Origin: Sulfurifustis variabilis
Lineage (GTDB): Bacteria > Pseudomonadota > Gammaproteobacteria > Acidiferrobacterales > Sulfurifustaceae
Length of the DNA stretch: 64,000 nucleotides
Direction of reading: 5' to 3'
NCBI RefSeq assembly: GCF_002355415.1
Contig: NZ_AP014936.1
Location: forward strand, 1,240,001 to 1,304,000
Shown here in pieces: positions 44,635 through 56,879 of the stretch (positions are counted from its first letter, which is position 1; every line of letters begins with the position of its first letter). The translations under genes were made by a program, and so were the position numbers. The notes below the pieces were generated by a model, which ran no database searches, was not told the DNA's origin, and worked only from the letters and a program-made list of their open reading frames with translations.

Positions 44635-45768
44635 ATGCCGTACTGGCGGCTGTCGGGGTTCTACTTCTTTTATTTCGCGACCCTCGGCACGCTCGTGCCG
44701 TACTGGGGGCTTTATCTCCAGTCGATCGGCTTCACGCCGGTCGCGATCGGACAACTCATGGCGCTGCTCGCGCTGACGCGGATCGTGGCGCCGAACATCT
44801 GGGGCTGGGTGGCCGATCACCGCGAACGGCGCATGCAGGTCGTGCGGCTCGCGTCGTTCCTGACGGTGGTCGCCTTCTCGGGCGCGTTCCTCGGCGCGGG
44901 CTTCTGGTGGATCGCGCTCGTGATGCTCGCCTTCAGCTTCTTCTGGAACGCGTCGCTGCCGCTCCTCGAGGTGACGACAATGAACCACGTGGGCCGGGAG
45001 CCGGGCGCCTACGGGCGCGTACGGCTCTGGGGCTCGATCGGTTTCATCGTCGCCGTGCTGGTGCTCGGCCTCGTCGTCGATGCGCACGGCCCGTGGTGGG
45101 TGCTGCCGGCGCTCGTCACGCTCATGCTCGGCATCTGGACGTTCAGCCTGTCGTTACCGGAGTCCCGCGCGCGCCACGACGTCGCGGCGCCCGGCCCCCT
45201 GCGCAAGGCGCTGCTGCGCACCGACGTCGCGGCGTTTCTGCTCGCGTGCCTGCTGATGGCCATGAGCCATGGACCGTACTACACGTTCTACTCGATCTAC
45301 CTCGAGGGCCACGGCTACAGCAAGACGCTGATCGGTCAGCTCTGGGCCTTCGGCGTCGTGTGCGAGATCCTCGTGTTTCTCGCCATGCAGCACGTCATGC
45401 GGCGGGTCGCGTTGCGGGAGGTGCTGCTCGTGAGCTTCGTGCTTGCCGCCATCCGCTGGCTGCTCATCGGTTTCTATCCCGATCGGCTGGCCGTGCTCGT
45501 GCTTGCGCAGGCGCTGCACGCCGCGACCTTCGGATCGTTCCACGCGGCGGCGATCCAGATGGTCCACCGTTTCTTCACCGGCCGGCACCAGAACCGGGGA
45601 CAGGCGATCTACGGGAGCGCGAGCTTCGGAATCGGCGGGGCGCTCGGCAGCTTCTACAGCGGCTATGCGTGGAGCACGCTCGGCCCGAGCGCGACGTATC
45701 TCATCGCCGCCGCTATCGCGGCCGCGGCGTTCGGCGTGGCCTACGCGGGCCTCAGGCCCAGGACTTGA
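44635..45768 (+). CDS. MFS_1-like transporter
   Basis: A 377-residue 12-helix permease of the MFS_1_like (HcaT/LacY-related) group. The N-terminus is MPYWRLSGFYFFYFATLGTL, and the first loop carries GWVADHRERRMQVVRL. Substrate unknown. It follows aroC after 23 bp and probably shares its transcript. Its 3' end overlaps the convergent gene by 17 bp. Confidence 0.87.
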   Translation: MPYWRLSGFYFFYFATLGTLVPYWGLYLQSIGFTPVAIGQLMALLALTRIVAPNIWGWVADHRERRMQVVRLASFLTVVAFSGAFLGAGFWWIALVMLAFSFFWNASLPLLEVTTMNHVGREPGAYGRVRLWGSIGFIVAVLVLGLVVDAHGPWWVLPALVTLMLGIWTFSLSLPESRARHDVAAPGPLRKALLRTDVAAFLLACLLMAMSHGPYYTFYSIYLEGHGYSKTLIGQLWAFGVVCEILVFLAMQHVMRRVALREVLLVSFVLAAIRWLLIGFYPDRLAVLVLAQALHAATFGSFHAAAIQMVHRFFTGRHQNRGQAIYGSASFGIGGALGSFYSGYAWSTLGPSATYLIAAAIAAAAFGVAYAGLRPRT

Positions 45769-46165
45769 TCCGGCGGTTCGCGCGAAACGGCGCGAAGGAG
45801 ATGATCTGCGCGGTGGGGCGTGCGGGGGCGGGCGTGCGCGGCGGCGCGCTGTCGCCGAAGACGGCAGCGAGTGCGGCGCAGAGCTCCTCGATCAGCCGAT
45901 AGAGGTCGATGTCGGTGCGATCCGATTGAAGCACCTGCAGACGAATGGGAGCGACGGCTTCGAGCGTCGCGTCGCGGGCGACGGGATCGGTGAGACGACG
46001 GCAGCCGTTCGCGACGAACATCGACTGCGCGAGCCGCATGACCAGCTCGTGATGCAGCGGGCTGCACTCGAACAGGTCTTTCAGGCTTTTCGCCGCGGGG
46101 TTCAGCGGAAACTGATGGTAGCCGAGGCGCGCCTCGAGTTTCCGCAACAGCTCGATGAAGGTCAT
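45752..46165 (-). CDS. Protein of unknown function downstream of LysR gene
   Basis: A 137-residue protein whose ATG overlaps the LysR stop (ATGA at 46162-46165). It is helical and soluble (MTFIELLRKLEARLGYHQFP, HHELVMRLAQSMFVANGCRR), with a Pro-rich C-terminal linker. I see no known domain. Its stop codon region overlaps the end of the MFS gene on the other strand. Confidence 0.7.
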   Translation of the reverse strand: MTFIELLRKLEARLGYHQFPLNPAAKSLKDLFECSPLHHELVMRLAQSMFVANGCRRLTDPVARDATLEAVAPIRLQVLQSDRTDIDLYRLIEELCAALAAVFGDSAPPRTPAPARPTAQIISFAPFRANRRIKSWA

Positions 46166-47031
46166 GCCGCTTCCCGAATCATCCGGATCATCGCCTGTCC
46201 GGCGTTCGACACCGTTCGCGTTGCGTGCGTCACGATGCCGAGCTCACGCCGAATCCTTACTTGTTTAATCTGGACCACTTTGAGGTCGTCGTCAATCATG
46301 GTGCGCGGCAGCGCGCTCCAGCCCAGACCGATGACGGCGAGCATCTTGAGCACTTCCAGGTAGTTCGTCGTCATGCCGACGCGCATGCGCGTGCGCAGGC
46401 TGCCGAGCGCGTCGAGGATGATACCGCGCGTGTACGTGCCCGGGCCGGGGAGGATCGCCGGGTAATCGAGCAGGGCTTTCGCGCTCGCGTCGCGCAGCCG
46501 GGCGAGCGGGTGCGACGGCGCAACCACGATCTCGAGCGGGTCGTCCCAGATTCGCTCGGCCTTGAGCTGCGGGATCGGTCCGGCGGGGAGCGTGACGACC
46601 GCGAGCTCGATCTCGCCGCGCAGGACCGCGGCGCACGCGGCCTCGGAATCCATGAAGCGCAGATCGAGCCGCACTTCCGGGTAGCGCTCGTGGAAGCGCT
46701 TGAGCGTCTCCGGGATCCGGTGCAGGCCGATGTGATGACTGGTGGCGAGCGAGAGCTCGCCGCCGATCTCGCCCGCCAGATTGGCGAGCGAGCGCCGGGC
46801 GTCTTCGATCTCGTTGAGGATGACGCGGGCGCGCGCAAGCAGCGCCTGCCCGGCCGGGGTGAGCTGCACCCGCCGCCCGATCCGATCGAACAGCCGCGTG
46901 CCCAGCTCCCCCTCGAGCGCCGCGATGCGCTTGCTGATCGCGGGCTGGCTGAGAAAAATCCGCTCGGCGGCGGCCGAGAATGAGCCCGTTTCGGCGGCGG
47001 CCCGGAAGGCCTGGAGGGCGGCGATGTCCAT
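46162..47031 (-). CDS. LysR-family transcriptional regulator
   Basis: A 289-residue LysR protein. The helix-turn-helix is in FRAAAETGSFSAAAERIFLS and QPAISKRIAALEGELGTRLF. The effector domain includes RFHERYPEVRLDLRFMDSEA and IELAVVTLPAGP. The similarity is to CysB/CbbR-type regulators. ATG 47029-47031 was chosen because an upstream GTG at 47049 would overlap the palindrome at 47044-47057. It is divergent from leuC, so it may regulate the leucine genes (LeuO-like role). Confidence 0.85.
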   Translation of the reverse strand: MDIAALQAFRAAAETGSFSAAAERIFLSQPAISKRIAALEGELGTRLFDRIGRRVQLTPAGQALLARARVILNEIEDARRSLANLAGEIGGELSLATSHHIGLHRIPETLKRFHERYPEVRLDLRFMDSEAACAAVLRGEIELAVVTLPAGPIPQLKAERIWDDPLEIVVAPSHPLARLRDASAKALLDYPAILPGPGTYTRGIILDALGSLRTRMRVGMTTNYLEVLKMLAVIGLGWSALPRTMIDDDLKVVQIKQVRIRRELGIVTHATRTVSNAGQAMIRMIREAA

Positions 47032-47043
47032 GACGAATGAGAA

Positions 47044-47057
47044 TATCACACATGATA
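47044..47057. promoter_or_regulatory. Inverted repeat, possible LysR operator
   Basis: TATCA-CACA-TGATA is a perfect 5-bp inverted repeat with 4-bp spacer in the LysR/leuC divergent gap. AT content is high here. It suits a dimeric regulator site, possibly the LysR protein's own. Confidence 0.45.
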
Positions 47058-47103
47058 AATATGAATTTGAGTTATTTAGGGGAGGTGCCTAAGCTAGCGA
47101 CCC

Positions 47104-48512
47104 ATGGCCGGTAAGACCCTTTACGACAAGCTCTGGGATGCCCACGTCGTTCGGCGCAACGAGGACGGGACGTGTCTCCTCTATATCGATCGCCACCTCG
47201 TCCATGAGGTGACCAGCCCGCAGGCGTTCGAGGGGTTGCGCCTCGCCGGCCGCCGGCCCTGGCGCCTGGATGCCAATCTCGCCACCGCCGATCACAACGT
47301 CCCGACGACCGACCGGCGCCGCGGCATCAGCGACGCCGTCTCGCGCCTGCAGGTCGAGACGCTCGACGAGAACTGCCGGTCCTTCGGCATTACCGAGTTC
47401 GGCATGAACGATGCGCGCCAGGGCATCGTGCACGTGATCGGACCGGAGCAGGGCGCGACGCTCCCCGGCATGACGGTCGTGTGCGGCGACTCGCACACCT
47501 CCACGCACGGCGCGTTCGCGGCGCTCGCCTTCGGCATCGGCACCTCCGAGGTGGAGCACGTGCTGGCGACGCAGTGCCTCCTCCTCCGGAAGTCGAAGAG
47601 CATGCGCGTGCGCGTCGAGGGCGCGCTCGGCGCCGGCGTGACCGCGAAGGACGTCGTGCTCGCCATCATCGGACGCATCGGCACGGCGGGCGGCACCGGT
47701 CACGCCATCGAGTTCGCCGGATCGGCGATCCGCGGCCTGTCGATGGAAGGGCGCATGACGGTCTGCAACATGGCGATCGAGGCGGGCGCGCGCGCCGGGA
47801 TGGTCGCGGTGGACGAGAGGACGATCGAGTACGTGCGCGGCCGGCCTTTCGCGCCGAAGGGCGCGCTGTGGGAGCGCGCGGTCGCGGCGTGGCGCGAGCT
47901 GCGCAGCGACGACGACGCGGCCTTCGACAGGGAGGTCGTGATCGAAGCGCGCGAGATCGAGCCGCAAGTCACCTGGGGCACCTCGCCCGAGATGGTGGCG
48001 CCGGTCGGCGCCCGGGTGCCCGACCCGGCGCGCGAGCGCGACGCGACGCGGCGCGGCGGCATCGAGAGCGCGCTCCGTTACATGGATCTCGCGCCCGGCA
48101 CGCCGATCAAGGACATACGGATCGACAAGGTGTTCATCGGTTCGTGCACCAACTCCCGCATCGAGGACCTGCGCGCGGCGGCCGCCGTGGTGAAGGGCCG
48201 GCGCGTCGCGGGCAGCGTCAAGCTGGCGCTGGTCGTGCCGGGGTCCGGACCGGTCAAACGCCAGGCCGAGGCCGAGGGCCTCGACCGGATTTTCACCGAG
48301 GCCGGTTTCGAATGGCGCGAGCCCGGCTGCTCGATGTGCCTGGCCATGAACGCCGATCGGCTCGAGCCCGGCGAGCGCTGCGCATCGACGTCGAACCGCA
48401 ATTTCGAGGGGCGGCAGGGGGCGGGCGGCCGCACGCACCTCGTGAGCCCCGCCATGGCAGCCGCTGCGGCGATCGCGGGGCATTTCGTGGACGTGAGAGA
48501 ACTGCAACTTCA

Positions 48513-48516
<4 letters not shown>
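47104..48516 (+). CDS. leuC: 3-isopropylmalate dehydratase large subunit
   Basis: A 470-residue aconitase-family enzyme in leucine synthesis. The [4Fe-4S] cluster Cys residues lie in [14 protein letters not shown] and [11 protein letters not shown]. It also shows [20 protein letters not shown] and [28 protein letters not shown] precedes the start. It begins the leuCDB-asd-fimV group. Confidence 0.96.
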
Positions 48517-50283
<1,767 letters not shown>

Positions 50284-50314
50284 CATGCCCGGCGGACGGG
50301 CAGGGGCGAGGACA

Positions 50315-51427
50315 ATGATGCGGGTAGGGTTGGTCGGCTGGCGCGGTATGGTGGGCTCCGTGCTGATGGGGCGCATGCAGCAGGAGCGGGACTTCGATCT
50401 CGTCGATCCGGTGTTCTTCACCACTTCGCAGGTGGGCGGCAAGGGACCGGCGATCGGCAAGGACGTGCCGCCGCTGAAGGACGCGAAAAGCATCGACGAC
50501 CTCAAGCGCATGGACGCCGTCATTTCCTGCCAGGGCGGCGATTACACGGGCGAAATTTATCCGAAGCTGCGCGCGGCCGGCTGGAACGGTTACTGGATCG
50601 ACGCGGCATCGGCGCTGCGAATGGCTCCGGACTCGGTGATCATCCTCGATCCGGTGAACCTCGACGTCATCCGGGACGCGCTCGGCCGCGGCGTGAAGAA
50701 CTACATCGGCGGCAACTGCACGGTGTCGCTCATGCTGATGGCGCTCGGCGGCCTGTTCCAGCGCGGCCTCGTCGAATGGATGACCGCGATGACGTACCAG
50801 GCGGCGTCGGGTGCCGGAGCCCAGAACATGCGCGAGCTGCTGAAGCAGATGGGCGCCGCGCACGCGTCCGTGAAGCCGCTGCTCGACGACCCCGCCTCGG
50901 CGATTCTCGACATCGATCGAAAGCTCGCCGACACCATGCGCTCGAGCGGCTTCCCGACCGAGCATTTCGGCGTACCGCTCGCGGGCAGCCTGATCCCGTG
51001 GATCGACAAGGACCTCGGCAACGGTCAGTCGCGCGAGGAATGGAAGGGCATGGCCGAGACGAACAAGATCCTCGGGCGCGAGGCGAACCCGATCCCCGTC
51101 GACGGGGTGTGCGTGCGGGTGGGCGCCATGCGCTGCCACAGCCAGGCGCTCACGATCAAGCTCACGCAGGACGTTCCGCTGGACGAGATCCGCATGATGC
51201 TCGCGACGGCGAACGACTGGGTGAAGGTGATTCCGAACGAGCGCGAGGAGAGCATGCGTGAGCTTACGCCGACCGCGGTGACCGGGACGCTTTCCGTCCC
51301 GATCGGTCGGCTGCGCAAGCTGCCCATGGGCGGCCAGTATCTCGCTGCCTTCACCGTCGGCGACCAGCTCCTCTGGGGTGCGGCCGAGCCGTTGCGCCGC
51401 ATGCTTCGCATCCTGCTCGAGCACTGA
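50315..51427 (+). CDS. asd: Aspartate-semialdehyde dehydrogenase
   Basis: A 370-residue enzyme of the gammaproteobacterial asd type. The NADP motif is [18 protein letters not shown]. The catalytic Cys is in [20 protein letters not shown]. The C-terminal region has [25 protein letters not shown] precedes the ATG pair (50315 and 50318; either is possible). It feeds lysine, threonine and methionine synthesis and follows leuB as in related genomes. Confidence 0.95.
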   Translation: MMRVGLVGWRGMVGSVLMGRMQQERDFDLVDPVFFTTSQVGGKGPAIGKDVPPLKDAKSIDDLKRMDAVISCQGGDYTGEIYPKLRAAGWNGYWIDAASALRMAPDSVIILDPVNLDVIRDALGRGVKNYIGGNCTVSLMLMALGGLFQRGLVEWMTAMTYQAASGAGAQNMRELLKQMGAAHASVKPLLDDPASAILDIDRKLADTMRSSGFPTEHFGVPLAGSLIPWIDKDLGNGQSREEWKGMAETNKILGREANPIPVDGVCVRVGAMRCHSQALTIKLTQDVPLDEIRMMLATANDWVKVIPNEREESMRELTPTAVTGTLSVPIGRLRKLPMGGQYLAAFTVGDQLLWGAAEPLRRMLRILLEH

Positions 51428-51650
51428 CGATCGCTTTGCCGGTTCCGCACCGGCCGCCGTCCCGAGCGGGCGGCGGACGACCCCCATTGCCCTCGCGATT
51501 TGATGCGCCGCCGGCGGAGAACTATAGGAAAGGAGAGCGGGCGACCCCTGCGGCCGGACACCCCTCGGTCGGGTATCCGGTTCGACTATTTATGGTGAAA
51601 TCGGAGGGAACACAAGTCCTTGTGAAAGGGTTTCGCTGAACTATAGTTAG

Positions 51651-51679
51651 TTGAGATTTGTAAAGGGCCTTACTATTAT
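51651..51679 (+). promoter_or_regulatory. Sigma70-type promoter for fimV
   Basis: TTGAGA (51651-51656), 17-bp spacer, TATTAT (51674-51679), in the AT-rich 278-bp gap between asd and fimV. A GC-rich hairpin near 51456-51478 after asd may terminate the upstream transcript. This gives fimV its own promoter. Confidence 0.6.
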
Positions 51680-51705
51680 ACCGGCATAACTCCCAGCCCC
51701 TGAAA

Positions 51706-54700
51706 GTGAATAAGGACACTCCCAGTCAGCCCGTCCAGGGTGCGTGTGTGCGCAGAGTGAGGAGGCTGACCGCCCGGTACATGCTGGGTGCACTCCTTGC
51801 CCTGTGTCCGCTCGCCGGTCATGCCTTGGGGCTCGGGAAGCTCAAGGTCCACTCCGCGCTACACGAACCCCTGAACGGAGAGATCGAGTTCACCTCGATC
51901 ACCGACTCCGAGCTCAAAGGGCTGAACGCGACGCTCGCCTCCCGGGCCGACTTCGCCATCGCGGGTGCCGAGCGGCTGCCTTTCCACGCCAACATCCGGT
52001 TCGAGGTGGTCCGTCGTCCCGACGGCCGTTACTTCCTCGAGCTCAAGACCGATCAGCCGATCGAAGAGCCTTTCGTGCATCTGCTCGTCCAGGTGCAATG
52101 GGCAGGCGGCCGTCTGGTGCGCGAATACACCGCCCTGATCGACCCGCCGCGGTACCTGGCCTCGACCCCGTCCGGCATCGAGGTCCCGCGAGTCGCACCC
52201 ACGGCGCCCGCGCCGGAGGTCGAGACGGTGCCTCCCCCTGTCGCGGACGCCGAACCCCCGTTGGCCGTCGAGCCGCCGACAACCGAGCCCATGACGGAGC
52301 CGCAGCCCGTCGGCGACGCGCCCGCGCCGGAGACATCGATGTCGGATGACACGCTCGGTCCCGACACCGCTTCGGCAGTCGGCATTTCGCCGGAGACGGG
52401 CTGGCCGGAAGACGACGCGCCTCCGACGGTCGAGGCGCTTGCCCCGGCGGAGCGGGACATGGCGGCGAGCACCTTGCCCGAGTGGGCCAACGCCTCCGAG
52501 TACACGGTCAAGCGCGGCGACACGCTCTGGGCGATCGCGGAACGCATGCGCGCGGACCAGGGCCTCACGCTCGAACAGGTGATGGTCGCGATCTTCAAGA
52601 ACAACAAGTCGGCTTTCTTCGGCAACAACCTCAACAATCTGCGCGCCGGCAAGATCCTGAAGCTTCCCGAGCGCGACGCGGTCGAGGCGACCGCGCCGGC
52701 GCAGGCCCGCAAGGAATTTCGCGCGCAGTACGACGTCTGGCAGGAGTACAAGCTCAAGCTCGCCGCGCAGAGCGGCACGCTCAAGGTGGCGGACGCCGCC
52801 CCGGCAGCGACGCCCGTGGAGCAGGCCGCCCCGAAGGTCGAGCCGGAGGCCACGCCGCCCAAGGCACCGGAGCCGGCCGAAAAGGCGCAGCCTCAGCAAC
52901 CGGACGAGTTGCTGAAGATCGTGCGCAGCACGCTCGAGTCCGAAAAGCCGGGCGCCGATCAGGCGGCCGCGCAGGGCGAATCCGCGGTCGACGCCGCAAA
53001 GCGCGAGCAGGCGGCGCTTGCCGAGCGGGTCACCACTCTCGAGGAATCGCTCGAGTCCAGGCAGATGGAGAACCGGGAACTGGCCGAGAAAGTGGGCCAG
53101 GTGCGCACGCAGCTGAAGAACGAGAAGCGGCTGCTCGAGCTCGAAAATCAGCAGCTCGCGCAGGCGCAGGCTCAGGCCCAGGCCAAGCCGGCGGAAGCGA
53201 AGCCGGCAGAGGAACCGAAGGCCGAGGCCAGACCGGACGTCGAGCCCAAGCCCGAGTCCGCCGTCGAGCCGAAACCGCAACCGGCTGCCGCGCCCAAGGC
53301 GGACGCGAAGCCGCAGCCGCGCGCCGTCAAGCCTCGCGCGCCGAAGAAACCCGCATCCGCGTCCCCGCCCCCCGAAGACAAAGGCTTTTTCGCGACGCTG
53401 CTCGACGATCTCGTGAACGGCGGAATGCTGCCCATCATCGGCGGCGTCGTCGTGCTCGCGGGCGGCGTGATCCTGCTCATGTACATGCGCCGCCGGCAGC
53501 GCTCGATCGCCGAGTTCGAGGAGAGCATCCTCGCCTCAGACGCCATCGCGCCCGATTCGAGCGTGACGACCGGCAATACGTCCGGCCAGTCGATCACGAC
53601 GGGCGACACGTCGTTCCTGAGCGATTTCAGCCAGGGGAGCATGGGGCACGTACAGACCGACGACGTCGACCCGGTCGCGGAAGCCGAGGTCTATCTGGCG
53701 TATGGCCGGGACGAGACCGCCGAGGAGATCCTGAAGGAAGCGATCGTCAAGAACCCGAACCGGCAGGAGCTCAAGCTCAAGCTGCTCGAGATCTATCACC
53801 AGCGCAGCGACGTGGGTGCCTTCGAGACCCTCGCCGAGGAGCTCTATGCGGCGCTGGGCGGGCCGGGCGGCAAGGTGTGGGAAAAGGTCGAGGAAATGGG
53901 GCGCCGCCTCAGCCCGAACAACCCCATGTTTCAGGGCGGCGCCGGCGCGACGGCGCGCCGCGCGACCGACAGTCCACGCGAGGAGGTGGGCGACTCCGTC
54001 GCGGCGGCAGGCATGGCGACGACCGCGTTCGCCGCGGCGGCGACCGATGCCGAATCCGCCACTCGCGCCGAGTCCTCGCCCACCATCGACTTCGACTTCG
54101 ACGCGGGCAGCCCGGCACCCAAGCAGGCCGAGGCGGAGGAGCCGGCGTTCGATATCAATTTCGACCTCGAGGAGGCAAAGACGGGTACCGACGACGCGGG
54201 CCTGACGTTCGCCGGTTCGTCCCCTGCGACGAGCGAGGATACGGGGCTGGAGGGCCTGGACCTCGGGCAGCCCGCGGAGCACGTCATCGATTTCGAGCAG
54301 GCAAAGGCCGAGCCGAATGCAGAACCATCGGGCGGGGGCGAGATCAGCTTCGACCTGCCCGGTGAGGAAAAGACCGCAGGAGACGATCTGAGCCTCGATA
54401 TGGCGACGGAGGAGACGGGGGCCGAGGGCTCAATCCGTTTCGAGCCCACGCCCGAGGGTGGTGAGGGGGAGATCCAGTGGGAGCTCGACTCCACGGAGAC
54501 AGCCGCCCCGGCCGCCGACGTGCCGGTCAACGGCGCGGACAGCGGCGGCGAACCGCAGTGGGACGAGACCGCAACGAAGCTCGACCTCGCGCGCGCCTAC
54601 ATCGACATGGGCGACGGCGACGGAGCGCGCAGTATCCTCGAGGAAGTGATGGCCGAGGGCAACGAGCAGCAGAAGAAGCAGGCCGCCGACCTCGTAAGCC

Positions 54701-54711
54701 AGATCGGTTAG
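51706..54711 (+). CDS. fimV: Pilus-assembly / polarity protein FimV
   Basis: A 1001-residue inner membrane hub protein. A signal sequence (YMLGALLALCPLAGHALGLG) precedes the periplasmic FimV N-domain (KLKVHSALHEPLNGEIEFTS). A LysM peptidoglycan-binding motif (YTVKRGDTLWAIAERM) follows, then a coiled coil and a Lys/Pro/Ala linker. A transmembrane helix (MLPIIGGVVVLAGGVILLMY) leads to an acidic cytoplasmic region with a TPR-like part (YGRDETAEEILKEAIVKNPN). The C-terminal FimV domain (DLARAYIDMGDGDGARSILE) completes the typical layout. The start is GTG 51706. FimV positions type IV pili and polar proteins. Confidence 0.92.
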   Translation: MNKDTPSQPVQGACVRRVRRLTARYMLGALLALCPLAGHALGLGKLKVHSALHEPLNGEIEFTSITDSELKGLNATLASRADFAIAGAERLPFHANIRFEVVRRPDGRYFLELKTDQPIEEPFVHLLVQVQWAGGRLVREYTALIDPPRYLASTPSGIEVPRVAPTAPAPEVETVPPPVADAEPPLAVEPPTTEPMTEPQPVGDAPAPETSMSDDTLGPDTASAVGISPETGWPEDDAPPTVEALAPAERDMAASTLPEWANASEYTVKRGDTLWAIAERMRADQGLTLEQVMVAIFKNNKSAFFGNNLNNLRAGKILKLPERDAVEATAPAQARKEFRAQYDVWQEYKLKLAAQSGTLKVADAAPAATPVEQAAPKVEPEATPPKAPEPAEKAQPQQPDELLKIVRSTLESEKPGADQAAAQGESAVDAAKREQAALAERVTTLEESLESRQMENRELAEKVGQVRTQLKNEKRLLELENQQLAQAQAQAQAKPAEAKPAEEPKAEARPDVEPKPESAVEPKPQPAAAPKADAKPQPRAVKPRAPKKPASASPPPEDKGFFATLLDDLVNGGMLPIIGGVVVLAGGVILLMYMRRRQRSIAEFEESILASDAIAPDSSVTTGNTSGQSITTGDTSFLSDFSQGSMGHVQTDDVDPVAEAEVYLAYGRDETAEEILKEAIVKNPNRQELKLKLLEIYHQRSDVGAFETLAEELYAALGGPGGKVWEKVEEMGRRLSPNNPMFQGGAGATARRATDSPREEVGDSVAAAGMATTAFAAAATDAESATRAESSPTIDFDFDAGSPAPKQAEAEEPAFDINFDLEEAKTGTDDAGLTFAGSSPATSEDTGLEGLDLGQPAEHVIDFEQAKAEPNAEPSGGGEISFDLPGEEKTAGDDLSLDMATEETGAEGSIRFEPTPEGGEGEIQWELDSTETAAPAADVPVNGADSGGEPQWDETATKLDLARAYIDMGDGDGARSILEEVMAEGNEQQKKQAADLVSQIG

Positions 54712-54754
54712 TCCGCCGAGACAGCCTGCGAGCGGCGTTGCCGTCCAGGCCGAT

Positions 54755-55426
54755 CTAGAAGCGCCGTCCGAAGTAGATCCCGGCCCCGCCGTATAAACCC
54801 GATCGCGCGACCAGTCCTGCGTAGCCGTCGCCGTCGAGCGTCACCTCGACGCCGCCCAGCGCGCCCGAGCGGTCGTCGACCGAAAGATCGCGCGTCTCCG
54901 TGACCGCTCCGCGGGCGCGCTGATCGCCGTCCAGGTCGCCGTAGTTGAATCCCGCATAGAACCGGGCCGCACCCGGCACGGCGACCGCGATGCCGGTCTC
55001 CGCGTAATACACGTTCCAGCTGAGCGTCACGTCCTGCAGGTCGTTCGCGTCGTCGGTCCGTTCGTAGAGATAGCTGGCGCCGGCGAAGAACGAGAAGCTG
55101 GATGACAACGGCGCGTCGAAGTCGATCGAAACCCCCGCATGGTAGCCGTCGAGCTGCTCGCCGGCGGTGAGCGGCTCGCCGGTCTGCGTGAGATAGCTGT
55201 ACCCCCCCAGCAGGCCGAGCCGGACGTGCTTTCCGTAACGCTCCCGCCAGTGGACGCCGATGCGCTTCAGCGTCGTGTCGATCCGGTCGCTACCTCGCGC
55301 GAGGTCGAAGTCGTGCTGTGTGAACGCAAGGGTAAAGTCCGTCGGCCGCTCCAGTCCGTAAGGCCGGGCGTCCTCGGCGAACGCCGGCGCTGCGCACAGA
55401 CACGCGAGCCAGAACCAGCGGATCAT
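54755..55426 (-). CDS. Outer membrane beta-barrel protein of unknown function
   Basis: A 223-residue exported protein. A signal peptide (MIRWFWLACLCAAPAFAEDA) is followed by alternating hydrophobic strands (KHVRLGLLGGYSYLTQTGEP, SFSFFAGASYLYERT, RFYAGFNYGDLDGDQRARGA). It ends in ...GAGIYFGRRF, with a C-terminal Phe as in outer membrane proteins. Its ATG overlaps the folA stop (ATGA), an odd pairing with a cytoplasmic enzyme. Confidence 0.75.
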   Translation of the reverse strand: MIRWFWLACLCAAPAFAEDARPYGLERPTDFTLAFTQHDFDLARGSDRIDTTLKRIGVHWRERYGKHVRLGLLGGYSYLTQTGEPLTAGEQLDGYHAGVSIDFDAPLSSSFSFFAGASYLYERTDDANDLQDVTLSWNVYYAETGIAVAVPGAARFYAGFNYGDLDGDQRARGAVTETRDLSVDDRSGALGGVEVTLDGDGYAGLVARSGLYGGAGIYFGRRF

Positions 55427-55935
55427 GGGCCGCGCCGCCGATCGAGCGTCACGAAACTGAAGGCGTAGGCGTGGTGCGCGTCGGCCTCGTGATGCACACG
55501 CTCGATCTCGTGCCAGGCAGCGACGTCGAATTCCGGAAAGCGCGTGTCGCCATCGACGCCGGCATGCACGCGCGTGAGGTAGAGCCGGTCGGCGCGCTCG
55601 AGGGTCTGCGCGTAGAGGTCGCCGCCCCCGATGACGAAGATCTCTTCGGCGCCGTCCGCCTGGGCGAACGCCTGTTCGAGCGAGTGCACGACGCGGCAGC
55701 CGGACGCAGCCGCGTACCCGGCCTGGCGTGTGACGACGATGTTCAGGCGGTCGGGGAGCGGTCGGCCGAGCGACTCGTAGTTCCGACGCCCCATGATGAC
55801 GGGATGTCCGACCGTGAGGCGACGGAAGTGCTTGAGGTCGTCCGGCAGGTGCCAGGGGAGACGATTGTCCCGTCCTATCACGCCGTTCTCGGCGAGCGCG
55901 ACGATGATGGAGATGCGTGGACGGGGGCGTTCCAA
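55423..55935 (-). CDS. folA: Dihydrofolate reductase
   Basis: A 170-residue enzyme. It shows ISIIVALAENGVIGRDNRLP, WHLPDDLKHFRRLTVGHPVI, MGRRNYESLGRPLPDRLNIV and IFVIGGGDLYAQTL. It regenerates the dihydrofolate made by ThyA, encoded 15 bp upstream. Confidence 0.95.
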   Translation of the reverse strand: MERPRPRISIIVALAENGVIGRDNRLPWHLPDDLKHFRRLTVGHPVIMGRRNYESLGRPLPDRLNIVVTRQAGYAAASGCRVVHSLEQAFAQADGAEEIFVIGGGDLYAQTLERADRLYLTRVHAGVDGDTRFPEFDVAAWHEIERVHHEADAHHAYAFSFVTLDRRRGP

Positions 55936-55950
55936 TCGCGCTCCCTCTCG

Positions 55951-56745
55951 TCAAACGGCGACCGGTGCCTTGATCGCGGGGTGCGGGTCGTAGTTCATGA
56001 GCTCGAAATCGTCGTGCACGAAATCGAACACCGAGGCGCGGTCGGGATTCAGCCGCATGGCCGGAAGGGGTCGAGGCGCGCGCGTGAGCTGGAGCCGCGC
56101 CTGTTCGAGGTGGTTCGCGTAGAGATGCGCATCCCCGAGCGTGTGGACGAAGTCGCCTGGGCGAAGGCCGGTGACTTGCGCCACCATCAGCGTCAGCAAC
56201 GCGTAGGAGGCGATGTTGAACGGCACGCCGAGGAAGATGTCGGCGCTGCGCTGATACAGCTGGCAGGACAGCCGTCCCTGCGCCACGTAGAACTGGAAGA
56301 GCGTGTGGCAGGGCGGAAGCTTCATGCGCTCGACGTCGGAGACATTCCAGGCGCTGACGATCAGCCGGCGCGAGTCCGGATCCCGCCGGATGCGGTCGAC
56401 GACATCGGCGATCTGGTCGATGTGTCGGCCGTCCGGAGTCGGCCACGAGCGCCACTGGTAGCCATAGATAGGCCCGAGCTCACCGTTCTCGTCGGCCCAC
56501 TCGTCCCAGATCGAAACCCCGTTCTCCTTCAGATAGCGGATATTGGTGTCGCCGCGCAGGAACCAGAGGAGCTCATGGATGATAGAACGCAGGTGCAGCT
56601 TCTTGGTGGTGACCAGCGGGAAGCCGGCCGCGAGGTCGAACCGCATCTGGTGGCCGAAAAGGGAGAGGGTGCCGGTGCCGGTACGGTCGCTCTTGCGCAC
56701 TCCGCGCTCGAGTACCTGGCGGAGAAGATCGAGATACTGCTGCAT
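55951..56745 (-). CDS. thyA: Thymidylate synthase
   Basis: A 264-residue enzyme. The catalytic Cys lies in [12 protein letters not shown], followed by [20 protein letters not shown]. The N-terminus is [15 protein letters not shown] and the phosphate-binding Arg is in DRTGTGTLS. It is in an operon with folA. Confidence 0.96.
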   Translation of the reverse strand: MQQYLDLLRQVLERGVRKSDRTGTGTLSLFGHQMRFDLAAGFPLVTTKKLHLRSIIHELLWFLRGDTNIRYLKENGVSIWDEWADENGELGPIYGYQWRSWPTPDGRHIDQIADVVDRIRRDPDSRRLIVSAWNVSDVERMKLPPCHTLFQFYVAQGRLSCQLYQRSADIFLGVPFNIASYALLTLMVAQVTGLRPGDFVHTLGDAHLYANHLEQARLQLTRAPRPLPAMRLNPDRASVFDFVHDDFELMNYDPHPAIKAPVAV

Positions 56746-56879
56746 GCGCGTTCGGGGCCGACGAGTGGTAGGACAGGCTTCTGGGCAGCGGCCGGGATTT
56801 GTTTAATATTGAGGTCGCCGCGACATTGCGGCCTAGTATATCCGGTGAGGCCGCGAGGCGCAGCCGGGCCGAAGAAGAA

